A DNA stretch of 36,325 nt, taken from the IMG/VR virus record IMGVR_UViG_3300005613_000205, positions 1 to 36,325 of that record. One strand, given 5' to 3'. Positions 12,899-20,704 of the stretch are shown here, piece after piece; position 1 is the first letter of the stretch; each line of letters starts with the position of its first letter. A program made the translations under genes and the position numbers. Below the pieces are notes generated by a model, which worked only from the letters and a program-made list of their open reading frames with translations, searched no databases and was not told the origin of the DNA. The stretch is from a virus.

Positions 12899-14310
12899 TA
12901 TAATTCTCCAGTATCATCAACGCGCTTAATATAAACGCTTCCTAAGTATTTAGGTAACACAAAAGTAATTTTATCTTTTCTATTTAGTTTTAGTAAAAAC
13001 TTTTGTAGTTTACTTTTTGGTATCAATTTTCCATTTAAATGTGCTTCATCGACATTGATCATGTTAAATTCATACACACCAGCCAAAGGAACAATAACAC
13101 TACTAGAATCATAACCCCAGCGAAAATCTTCACTTTTGATTACGTCATCTAATAGAAACTCATTACCACTACAGACAAGTTCCAAATACTCTCCAAAGCT
13201 TTTCCACCTTCCTGAAGCTGCTAAATACCTGTTCTCTGAAACGATGCCTGCTGGAGTTGGTACAAAACCCTTCTTTGTAGATGTAAATACTGGATGAGTT
13301 AGCTCTCGCTTCTCGTTTAGTATGTGCTTGTAAAAAGTATCAACAAAGCTTTCTAACCTTACTCCGTTGATTGTTCCAGCTACGCGCAAGTCTCCATGAA
13401 TATCCTCACTCACACAGCGGATGTGGTCGCCTATGAACTGCTGGTTCCTGAGAATGTCTGTAATAAGCTCTGACGAGACTTTGGCCGTGTGTGCCTCTAC
13501 TACCCCAAGATTTGCTTTCGGTGCGCTTATACTATTACACACTAAGCCTGAAGCGATGTTAGCATGAGCCCCTACCCTCAAGTTAGCTCCAACAGTCATC
13601 TCCTTGTCTACATTCAGCTTCTCAACTCCTCTTCTACCATCTGTGTGAACATACTGAAGATGATCATCATTTCCATGACCATGAATGCTTGAGTGGTTGA
13701 TTGATTCTACAGTAAAGTGAATTGACTGATTATTTAGATGCCCATCAATCTCTCCGTGAGTATGAGTACCACATCCTTTGATGTTTGAGTGATTGATGTC
13801 CTCTTCTTTGAAGTGAGTCTTTGCGTTGGAGATATGCTTATCAATTTGTTCGTGTGTATATCCGCCTGAGTTTTGAAGTCTTTTGTGGTCAATATCCTCT
13901 TGCTTGAAGTGAATATCACTCGTTCCTGCGTGACCATCAATACTTCCTTTGACTTCTCCAATATTTATTCCATTTACTCTTGAGGTTCTGACCTCATTAG
14001 CCTCTAATACATCAGTGTCAATAGTGTTTGACTTAATATGTTTTGTGTGTACTCCATCTAGGATGGCTTCATCACTCTCCACTTTCGGAGTTTTGATGGA
14101 GCCATCTGCTTTTATTTCTGTAAGGGTTTCTCCTCGAAAGCTATTGAACTTGATAAATGGGGCTTTATGACCGAGCGCGCCTCTGAATGTTAATCCAACA
14201 ACAGTAGCCTGAGCAGGTAATATCTGATTTCTAGTATCAGCAGTTGGATTAGCATAGACATATTGCTTGTGATCATCCTTGCTGAGGTTCTCTAAGTCTT
14301 CGTGCTTCAT
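12898..14310 (-). CDS. histidine-repeat tail fibre protein
   Basis: This is a 470-aa fibre-like protein. Residues 123-213 hold three tandem repeats of about 28-33 residues with the frame TH-x2-IDxH-x6-HF-x2-EDI-x-H, followed by DDHLQY (215-220). A similar DDHKQY occurs at residues 12-17, and such DDHxQY motifs are typical of trimeric phage fibres. Regularly spaced histidines can bind iron or zinc along a threefold axis, as in the T4 gp37 tip. The later part (residues 225-330) has fibre-like beta repeats ending in a LRVAGTINGVRLE pattern. The C-terminal about 140 residues are of unknown fold and may be the receptor-binding tip. ATGA overlap with the previous gene. Confidence 0.8.
   Translation of the reverse strand: MKHEDLENLSKDDHKQYVYANPTADTRNQILPAQATVVGLTFRGALGHKAPFIKFNSFRGETLTEIKADGSIKTPKVESDEAILDGVHTKHIKSNTIDTDVLEANEVRTSRVNGINIGEVKGSIDGHAGTSDIHFKQEDIDHKRLQNSGGYTHEQIDKHISNAKTHFKEEDINHSNIKGCGTHTHGEIDGHLNNQSIHFTVESINHSSIHGHGNDDHLQYVHTDGRRGVEKLNVDKEMTVGANLRVGAHANIASGLVCNSISAPKANLGVVEAHTAKVSSELITDILRNQQFIGDHIRCVSEDIHGDLRVAGTINGVRLESFVDTFYKHILNEKRELTHPVFTSTKKGFVPTPAGIVSENRYLAASGRWKSFGEYLELVCSGNEFLLDDVIKSEDFRWGYDSSSVIVPLAGVYEFNMINVDEAHLNGKLIPKSKLQKFLLKLNRKDKITFVLPKYLGSVYIKRVDDTGEL
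13672..13944 (-). repeat. three tandem His-rich protein repeats within a fibre gene
   Basis: The DNA encoding residues 123-213 of the fibre at 12898-14310 contains three successive units (123-150, 151-180, 181-213). Each has an IDxH element, an HF element 6-7 residues later, an EDI or ESI acidic turn and a final H before a glycine-rich link. The repeats are diverged at DNA level, so this is an old duplication rather than a recent slippage product. Confidence 0.75.
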
Positions 14311-15650
14311 CTGATTTTTTCTACTGTTAGATTGCTAGTGCCAATTGTAGTGTCCCAAGAACCTGCTGCACCTCCAATGTTAGAAACGATTTCTATATAA
14401 TCTCCTGCTGATAATGGATAGATAAAGCTAGAAATATGGACTGAGGCTTCATTGTGGTTTGACGCTGCTCTAATATATCCGCATCCTGACTTAGGGCCAA
14501 AGAACGTCGTTCCGTTCAAGCGCATTTGAACAATGATATTAGATCTTTGAGTAGTTGATTCTCCATAGATGCTACAAGCTATTTTATAATCACCATCGGT
14601 AAGAATCTCCAGCCTAGTTCTGTTAGCAATACTCCAGTCAAGATCTGTACCAGCAGAAGCCTCAAGCGTTTGAATGTTCAAAGCAACATCACTAGCATTT
14701 AGGTTTTGTGTAGTACCATTAGCGCGAGATTGATAAGAGGGATAATAATATGGAGCAGACTCGTATGATAGACCATTGAAGATTAGTGTTTGATTAGTCC
14801 CTGGAGAACTTGGGAAGGCAGGCTGAGGAGTCCATTTAGGTTGTTGGTTAGAGTTGTCCCAAGTTAGTTGATGATTAGCACCAGGAGATCCAGGAATAGT
14901 TGCTGTGCCAAAATCTATTTGACCTGCTGTAGGATTTCCTTTCCAAAACAGAACTCCTCCGTTTTCAAAATCTCCACTTGTAAGTGCTGAAACTGTTGTT
15001 CTTATATCTGCTCTAGAGAATACATTATTGTTTTGAACATAGATATAATCAATATCATCTGAGCTTTCTACAGAGCTAACATTGGGAACATCATTACTTC
15101 TATAAGCACCAGCTACTTTTACAACAGCATTAGTAGGGTGAGCCTGCATCAGAATACCAATATTCTGAATAAGGTGTGATGGGTCTGTTGGCTTTGCTAG
15201 TTGTACTGCGCCAGGAGTTGTAGGAGAGATATAGAGCTTTTTGCCCTCATCGGTAGAAGTCCATCCATCATCAACGCCCGTAACCTTACCAAAGCTAACT
15301 ACAAGCCCTTCTGCTCCATCAGCTACATCAGTATAGAGCAATCCAATAGCAGGCATTTTATCTGGATCAGAAGCATCTGCTAGGTCTACATTGACAATAT
15401 TTGAGTTCTTAGAACTTTCAATGTAAACAGCATCTCCTCTGCTTAGTGGTCCCCCTGTATTATTAAATACTCTTACAAATACCCTATCATCAAAATCATT
15501 TATCCAGTTGCCTGTAGCCTCATCATATCTTAGAATCTGGGTATCTAAAGCATCAGTAATCTCGATACCACTAATGCTAGATAAATAGATTACTCCGTCG
15601 TCACAAGGACCAACGAGGCAATCAAATATGAAGTTTCCAGAGACATCCAT
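14307..15650 (-). CDS. tail fibre/adhesin with C-terminal C1q-like jelly roll
   Basis: In this 447-aa protein the N-terminal half has a repeated small beta domain seen in phage structural proteins, with VRVFNNTGGPLSRGDAVYIE and, later, TSTDEGKKLYISPTTPGAVQ. The middle is a Gly/Pro/Asn-rich linker (TIPGSPGANHQLTWDNSNQQ). The last about 150 residues look like a C1q/TNF-type jelly roll: RTRLEILTDGDYKIACSIYG, then IVQMRLNGTTFF and FIYPLSAGDYIEIVSNIGG. Such tips bind surface glycans or proteins. It overlaps the next gene by ATGA and the previous one by TAATG. Its exact partner on the tail is unknown. Confidence 0.8.
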   Translation of the reverse strand: MDVSGNFIFDCLVGPCDDGVIYLSSISGIEITDALDTQILRYDEATGNWINDFDDRVFVRVFNNTGGPLSRGDAVYIESSKNSNIVNVDLADASDPDKMPAIGLLYTDVADGAEGLVVSFGKVTGVDDGWTSTDEGKKLYISPTTPGAVQLAKPTDPSHLIQNIGILMQAHPTNAVVKVAGAYRSNDVPNVSSVESSDDIDYIYVQNNNVFSRADIRTTVSALTSGDFENGGVLFWKGNPTAGQIDFGTATIPGSPGANHQLTWDNSNQQPKWTPQPAFPSSPGTNQTLIFNGLSYESAPYYYPSYQSRANGTTQNLNASDVALNIQTLEASAGTDLDWSIANRTRLEILTDGDYKIACSIYGESTTQRSNIIVQMRLNGTTFFGPKSGCGYIRAASNHNEASVHISSFIYPLSAGDYIEIVSNIGGAAGSWDTTIGTSNLTVEKIR

Positions 15651-16000
15651 TATCTATTATCGTTGTAAACTATCCAAATTCTAACTCTTTTACTTTGATC
15701 ATTACCTGCTACATACCCAATAAAAGCGTTATAGTTACCATCAAAAGGTAAATATATGGCACCTTCTTGTGTAGTAGCAATAAGTTGGGTATCATCAAGA
15801 TAGTAATTTGTTATGTTTTGAGTTTTAGCAGCAAGTGGGTTTAGTGAGTTTTCTAACCGTTTTCCCACAACAATATTCATAGCATCGTCTACCGCATCTT
15901 CAACATGAATAAGTGCTCCCATAGGTCCAGGACCAACATTGATATTTACTTGATCCCCTAATCCGTTACTGGTTGAATCAAAAATTAATCTATTTTGCAT
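15650..16000 (-). CDS. small tail-associated protein, 116 aa
   Basis: I do not recognise this protein. It is beta-rich and glycine-containing: MQNRLIFDSTSNGLGDQVNI near the N-terminus, AIYLPFDGNYNAFIGYVAGN and RVRIWIVYNDNR near the end, the last resembling a jelly-roll strand. It sits inside the fibre cluster, overlaps the upstream adhesin gene by 11 nt and the downstream fibre by one base. A fibre decoration, chaperone or short adhesin are all possible. Confidence 0.7.
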   Translation of the reverse strand: MQNRLIFDSTSNGLGDQVNINVGPGPMGALIHVEDAVDDAMNIVVGKRLENSLNPLAAKTQNITNYYLDDTQLIATTQEGAIYLPFDGNYNAFIGYVAGNDQSKRVRIWIVYNDNR

Positions 16001-17015
16001 TTGCGTTATGAACCAAGTATGTTTTTATGTTAGCATCTGTTGTGCTTAGATTTTCTATCTTAATTTGATAGTGAGGGTATGCTACGATTGTAGATCCAGT
16101 ATTAGAGTTAGCAGCTAAAGAGCTATCCTCATAGACTACAGGCAATATATCAAAGTTGTATTTATCAGTAGTAAATACTGGATAATAGGTTGATGGAATA
16201 GAAGGAACAGTATCAAAGTATTCTGCTTGTGGTTGAGTTACATACATTCGTAGTCCAAGCCAACTATCAGGATCATTATCTGTTCCTAGATAATAAGTAG
16301 CAAGTAGCCTGTCATTATCTTGTTCGTTTTCTGGGCTTCCCGTTAAAAAGTCAGATGGTTTGATTCCTACTGCTAGTCTATACCAACCATTACCAACACT
16401 TTGTATTGAAGAAAAGCTCATAGCAGTAATAGCATCACCTTCAGTAGCTAGTTCTGGTGCTCCTCCGTAAGTAGGAAAGTTGAATCTAATCGAGTGCTGT
16501 CTAGTAGCAGCATTGTCACCGTCCAAATTGAATAAGGCTAATTTACATGAACTAGCGGCAAAGGCTTCTACTTCATACTGCTTTACATAAAGACTAAAAA
16601 CATTTGTTTTATCTACATCGGCAGGAAGATAGTTGTTATCTTGATATCTAGCATTTACTGTTGGAATCTGTCCTGTACCTGCTGCTGTAAGACTTCCAGA
16701 GACTTGATAATAACCTATACCTTTAGAGAAGGGTAAGTTAGTAGAACCATTTATAGCACTTACAGCACATCTAGTAGCAGTCCAATAAGAGGTAACATCT
16801 AAACTCTGTGTTCCATAAAGCTCGTTCTTTGACTCACTGTAAAGCCGATCAATAAACCCTGTATTAGTAACACCAACAATCTTTACTGAGCCTGTTCCTG
16901 CCCCACCCGAAGTATGAAATGCTAAAAAGGCTGATGGATCTTTCACATCAACTGTAGCAAACGAAACTGAGCTTGCTGTTCCTTCTAAGCATTTTCCTAT
17001 TACTCTTGAATTCAT
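15990..17015 (-). CDS. tail adhesin with lectin-like beta-sandwich
   Basis: This 341-aa protein has features of the concanavalin/CBM-like domains common on phage tails: NVFSLYVKQYEVEAF, then SSIQSVGNGWYRLAVGIKPS and the closing LRMYVTQPQAEYFDTVPSIP followed by STYYPVF. The last corresponds to the frequent W-G-x-Q-x-E...P-T-S-Y-x-P signature. Such domains bind surface sugars. The N-terminal 100 residues hold another small beta domain, and the last 60 residues are unassigned. It starts 2 nt before the next upstream gene ends. Host recognition is inferred. Confidence 0.75.
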   Translation of the reverse strand: MNSRVIGKCLEGTASSVSFATVDVKDPSAFLAFHTSGGAGTGSVKIVGVTNTGFIDRLYSESKNELYGTQSLDVTSYWTATRCAVSAINGSTNLPFSKGIGYYQVSGSLTAAGTGQIPTVNARYQDNNYLPADVDKTNVFSLYVKQYEVEAFAASSCKLALFNLDGDNAATRQHSIRFNFPTYGGAPELATEGDAITAMSFSSIQSVGNGWYRLAVGIKPSDFLTGSPENEQDNDRLLATYYLGTDNDPDSWLGLRMYVTQPQAEYFDTVPSIPSTYYPVFTTDKYNFDILPVVYEDSSLAANSNTGSTIVAYPHYQIKIENLSTTDANIKTYLVHNANAK

Positions 17016-17016
17016 T

Positions 17017-17346
17017 TTAGTTATATCCTATACAAACTGTTACATTAGCGTTATCGCCATTGTTTGATACTTTTGCTCGTAAGAAAGTAAAGACTCCAAT
17101 GGCTTTTCCTACGGTAGTATTTATATCAATATTAGTAAAGGTTACTATATCAACCCATCCAGTATCGACAGCAGCATCATCAGAATTTACCAGCTTTCCT
17201 TGAACTGTTACTGTAGGAGTAGCTTCAGTTCCTGTTCCAACAACTTCTACAGTACAAAGACCGATGACAGTAGTTTTTGTACTGATAAACGAAGTATTAC
17301 CAGTATTATCATTAGCGTTTGAGTTGTAGATAGTTGCTTGTAACAT
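17017..17346 (-). CDS. small beta-rich tail protein, paralogue 2 of a tandem pair
   Basis: This 109-aa protein shares its core with the gene just upstream: CTVEVVGTG, then TVTVQGKLVNSDDAAVDTGW, and the ending CIGYN against AIGYN. The conserved core suggests a small beta-sandwich; no family is recognised. The ATG overlaps the stop of its paralogue by one base. Location in the fibre cluster suggests a virion decoration or fibre-associated part. Confidence 0.75.
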   Translation of the reverse strand: MLQATIYNSNANDNTGNTSFISTKTTVIGLCTVEVVGTGTEATPTVTVQGKLVNSDDAAVDTGWVDIVTFTNIDINTTVGKAIGVFTFLRAKVSNNGDNANVTVCIGYN

Positions 17347-17681
17347 TAGGCTCTATGGTTATATCCAATTGCTACTTGAACAGCTTTTGAGTCTGTGTTT
17401 CCTGTAATTGCAGCACTCATGTTTGGAAGAATGTCAATAGGGAACCCAGAAACATCATTAGCTGTAGCAGCAGTCCAAGAAGCTAGTTCTGCCCAACCAC
17501 TATCTACAGCAGCATCATCAGATTGAATCAGCTTACCATACACAGTAATTGTTGGATTGTTTACTCCAGTACCCTGAACTTCAACAGTACAGGTTCCTTT
17601 TTGATAGTCTCTGCTGGCAGAGTTAACTTGATCTCCAACAGCAACATTAGTGGTACTTTGTGTTACGATTTCTACATACAT
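17346..17681 (-). CDS. small beta-rich tail protein, paralogue 1 of a tandem pair
   Basis: This 111-aa protein is clearly related to the following gene: CTVEVQGTG, TITVYGKLIQSDDAAVDSGW and VAIGYN. The N-terminal 30 residues differ between the two, while the central strand pattern is kept, so the duplication is old and the copies have probably specialised. The start at 17681 has a TAAGGAGAT ribosome-binding site, overlapping the end of the upstream fibre gene region. Function unknown; a fibre or head decoration is plausible. Confidence 0.78.
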   Translation of the reverse strand: MYVEIVTQSTTNVAVGDQVNSASRDYQKGTCTVEVQGTGVNNPTITVYGKLIQSDDAAVDSGWAELASWTAATANDVSGFPIDILPNMSAAITGNTDSKAVQVAIGYNHRA

Positions 17682-17693
17682 GGGTTTATCTCC

Positions 17694-19472
17694 TTAGAAG
17701 GATTGGTAAAATGAATCTCCTGTTAAGTATAACAAGAAGTTTGCATCAATAAAAAAGTTACTTGAATTATAAGTACCAGATTGCGCTATAAATAAGGTAG
17801 AAGCAGAGTCATCTGGATATCTATATAGTTCAATAATCATATGCCTATACATATCACTACCAGTGTTGTTTGTAGGCATAAGTGTTTGGTTATTAGTACT
17901 TAGTCTAATTCGAGAGTTATTATATTCAGTAGCTAGTTCATTATATCTAGGACTACCAATTATATGACATCTTGAATCTATTTTAGGTGTAAATACTCTA
18001 GCCAATCCAACAGGATTTGATGTAGTTGAAAACCAACAATTTCCATTTACTACAAATCTTGGATCTTGATCTGCTGGTAAATTTCTTGTGTTTGATATGA
18101 CAAGATCTAAAAGAAGATTTTGTGAAAAAGTTACAAATAAAATAGGTTTGAACGCTAAGGGAAAGTTTGCTACTTGCGAAACTGGAGGATTACCAATTCC
18201 TACAAAATCAACTGATTGTATTGTAGGAAGACCTACATTTGTTCCAACTGCGTTCTGGTTTGGTGTAAAGAGAGCTTCAGAATAATAAAAATTGTTAAGT
18301 GGTAGAGTGGGATTTTTATCATATGCCAAGACCTCACACGCTTCATCAAACCCCCCACCAACGAAGTAAGCATCTGCATCAAAAAAGTTACTAAGATTTA
18401 CACCAGCATTTGCCGCATACTGGAATCCACAAATAGGAATATTTGATGCTTTTATAAAGGGTTTTCTATTTTGAAAATTTCCTGTATCTGTAAAGTTAAA
18501 CGCCTCATGCTGACTAAATGTATTAAACTTTGCGAAAGAATCTGTTAAAATTACACTTTTATCTGTTATAACTGCGCTTAAAGCATTTTGATTATATGAT
18601 ACTACTGGATCATCGAAAGGGTTTAGAGCTTCATAAGCATTGGTAGTATATAATCCAGAAGTATCAAAACGCAATTGGGAACCACCATATTCAGTACCAG
18701 TTGTAATGGTTATTGCAGAACCTGCGGTATCAAACTCTATACCAGAAGTGTTTGTTGCAGATAAATAAGAATCAATATTATTAGTGGTTGCATTAAAAGT
18801 TATAATTCTATAGTCACTATCTGCAAAGGGAGCATCTATACTAGCAGAAGCTCCAAGAACGCTTGTATCATATAATGTTCCAGTATAGAAGTTATCTGCT
18901 GAAAGACTGGTAGAGCTAACACTGTTGGCAATAATCTCTGTGTTATCAACATCATTAGTTCCTAAGACATTGTTTACAAAAGCAATATTCTTTGCAGACC
19001 AAGCCCCATTATCTGTTACTGCAAATAGATCGTCTCCAGTATCTGCGCTTGGAAAGGCTCCAGATTCAATCCAAGCATTTAAAGTATCATCACCTAGTTG
19101 AGCTAATAAATTAGCAGTGTTTAGTGCTAAAGTTAAAGATCTATTTAAAGCTCTTGAATCTAGGGCATATCCTTTTGGGTACTTTTGTTTTGTGAGATCT
19201 AGGAATAATGAGTTCAAAGAAGACTCAATCGTTACAATATCTCCTAACTTTGGTTGGTAATTTGTAAATAAAACATTACCATCAGCATCTAACTCCCAAG
19301 AGTATTTAGGATCATTTTGTGCAACTTCGCGTCCACCAACAACAACTTTTAAAGAACCTGTAGAAACTGCTGGAGGATAGTATAAAGGCGTACTTGCTCC
19401 ACTAGCAGTATAGATTCTGCGTAGTGGAGAAGTTACTCCCGACTTTGGTTGTGGTTCAATAGGTTCTACCAT
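17694..19472 (-). CDS. tail fibre protein with diverged T7 gp17-type N-terminal adaptor
   Basis: In this 592-aa protein residues 13-130 follow the plan of the T7 gp17 N-terminal tail-binding domain: SPLRRIYTASGASTPLYYPP, a middle with YSWELDADGNVLFTNYQPKL, and a helix YALDSRALNRSLTLALNTAN equivalent to the LNxxDLNxxxxQ segment. Then comes a beta-rich shaft with Asn, Thr and Ser (DNTEIIANSVSSTSLSADNF) and a C-terminal half of unknown fold that probably reaches the receptor. It is the second protein with this kind of tail anchor, so two fibre types may be mounted on one tail or joined in series. TAATG overlap with the first fibre gene. Confidence 0.8.
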   Translation of the reverse strand: MVEPIEPQPKSGVTSPLRRIYTASGASTPLYYPPAVSTGSLKVVVGGREVAQNDPKYSWELDADGNVLFTNYQPKLGDIVTIESSLNSLFLDLTKQKYPKGYALDSRALNRSLTLALNTANLLAQLGDDTLNAWIESGAFPSADTGDDLFAVTDNGAWSAKNIAFVNNVLGTNDVDNTEIIANSVSSTSLSADNFYTGTLYDTSVLGASASIDAPFADSDYRIITFNATTNNIDSYLSATNTSGIEFDTAGSAITITTGTEYGGSQLRFDTSGLYTTNAYEALNPFDDPVVSYNQNALSAVITDKSVILTDSFAKFNTFSQHEAFNFTDTGNFQNRKPFIKASNIPICGFQYAANAGVNLSNFFDADAYFVGGGFDEACEVLAYDKNPTLPLNNFYYSEALFTPNQNAVGTNVGLPTIQSVDFVGIGNPPVSQVANFPLAFKPILFVTFSQNLLLDLVISNTRNLPADQDPRFVVNGNCWFSTTSNPVGLARVFTPKIDSRCHIIGSPRYNELATEYNNSRIRLSTNNQTLMPTNNTGSDMYRHMIIELYRYPDDSASTLFIAQSGTYNSSNFFIDANFLLYLTGDSFYQSF

Positions 19473-20668
19473 TAGAATAGTTGAAATTGAAAATCAGCGT
19501 CTGCCGCAGCTGTTCCTAAAGTATCGGAGAAAACATAAACATCAAATCTTCCTAATGCTCCAGACCGCCCATTTACTCCAATTGTATATGCACCAGCAGG
19601 AATCTCATACAGATTAACATTTATAATCAGACGAGTTACATCAGGTTTAGCAAATACATCAGTATTTAAAAATAATCTATATTGACCAGTATTAATTCTT
19701 GTAACAGAACTTACACCATAAGTCTCGGGTGTCAGACCTATAGTTCCCGTAGCAGCAGTTCCAGAAACAGTACCCCATCCTTTAGTTGTGTTGGCTGCAA
19801 CAACCTTTCCCGATCCACTTAAGGCTAAAGCTACTTTATTATATTGACCAAACTCTGTTTGATCTAAATAATTAGGAAGTGTGTCTCCATAGTTATGAAG
19901 TAATCCCGCATTATCAAAAATTCTAGGTTGTATTCTAAATACTTCTTCGTTTCCTGGTTTAAAAACTATAGATCCCTGTTGTGTAGTACCAATTATAAAA
20001 GGATTATTTGAAAGATTCTTAATTTTTGTATAATCCTGACCATCATCATATATTACTAGACCACCACTTACATTGGAAATTGTTGCATTTTCTATGGTAG
20101 CACTAACAGAGCTGACTTCTGTAGCAGAAACGCTTGCACTTTTTACTGTATTAAAAGTAGCATTATTATCAATACCTAAACCTAAAGTATCAAGAACAAA
20201 CGCGGGGGATCGGATCTGCCAAAGTCCTCCTTCAGAAACAAGGAAGAAATCATCCTCTTGTCCCTCTCCAGGAAGAGGAGCATTTCCAGCACCCTCAAAT
20301 AGTCCTTCAGCTTCTAAGTAGTCATCGTAACCCTCTTGTTCAATAAATAAAATCTGCTTAAAAGAGTTATTTAGATCTTCAGCGTTTAGTGGCTCATTAG
20401 TAAAAGTTTTGTAAATATTGTCTCTGGGTGTATCTCTAAAAACAATAACCTGTGATCCTAAAGGTGGAGCAGATCCTGTGATTACAACCGCAGTTGGGTT
20501 ACTTAAGCTATCTGGTGCCCAGGGATATGTTGCATCATCTCGCTCAATAATGACATCATTTATTTCTAATTTAATATCAGCTTGAGAGATGACATCAAAA
20601 GGTATAGGACCAAAGTTTGTCCTTGATCCTGTACCCTGATAAATAACTTTTGATTTAAAGTCAACCAT
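19472..20668 (-). CDS. tail fibre protein with T7 gp17-type N-terminal domain
   Basis: Residues 1-115 form the conserved anchor that attaches T7-like fibres to the tail: VIYQGTGSRTNFGPIPFDVI, GSQVIVFRDTPRDNIYKTFT and EPLNAEDLNNSFKQILFIEQ. A short shaft (TEVSSVSATIENATISNVSG) follows and then a C-terminal beta-sandwich (INTGQYRLFLNTDVFAKPD, near residue 330). With 398 aa it is shorter than T7 gp17 (553), suggesting that the receptor-binding end is on the later genes of this cluster. The ATG lies 25 nt after the GG of the AGGAACTT element, with AGGAG as ribosome-binding site. Confidence 0.9.
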   Translation of the reverse strand: MVDFKSKVIYQGTGSRTNFGPIPFDVISQADIKLEINDVIIERDDATYPWAPDSLSNPTAVVITGSAPPLGSQVIVFRDTPRDNIYKTFTNEPLNAEDLNNSFKQILFIEQEGYDDYLEAEGLFEGAGNAPLPGEGQEDDFFLVSEGGLWQIRSPAFVLDTLGLGIDNNATFNTVKSASVSATEVSSVSATIENATISNVSGGLVIYDDGQDYTKIKNLSNNPFIIGTTQQGSIVFKPGNEEVFRIQPRIFDNAGLLHNYGDTLPNYLDQTEFGQYNKVALALSGSGKVVAANTTKGWGTVSGTAATGTIGLTPETYGVSSVTRINTGQYRLFLNTDVFAKPDVTRLIINVNLYEIPAGAYTIGVNGRSGALGRFDVYVFSDTLGTAAADADFQFQLF

Positions 20669-20686
20669 AGTAGTTCTCCTATCAGG

Positions 20687-20704
20687 AAGTTCCTATTCCT
20701 CTAA
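20687..20704 (-). promoter_or_regulatory. candidate phage late promoter, copy B, before the fibre cluster
   Basis: The minus-strand sequence is TTAGAGGAATAGGAACTT, followed by CCTGAT and the ribosome-binding site AGGAG. It overlaps the stop codon of the giant gp16-like gene. T7 has promoter phi17 at the same relative place, just before its fibre gene. It shares TAGGAACTTCCT with copy C. Either a phage polymerase promoter or a conserved leader element. Confidence 0.5.
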
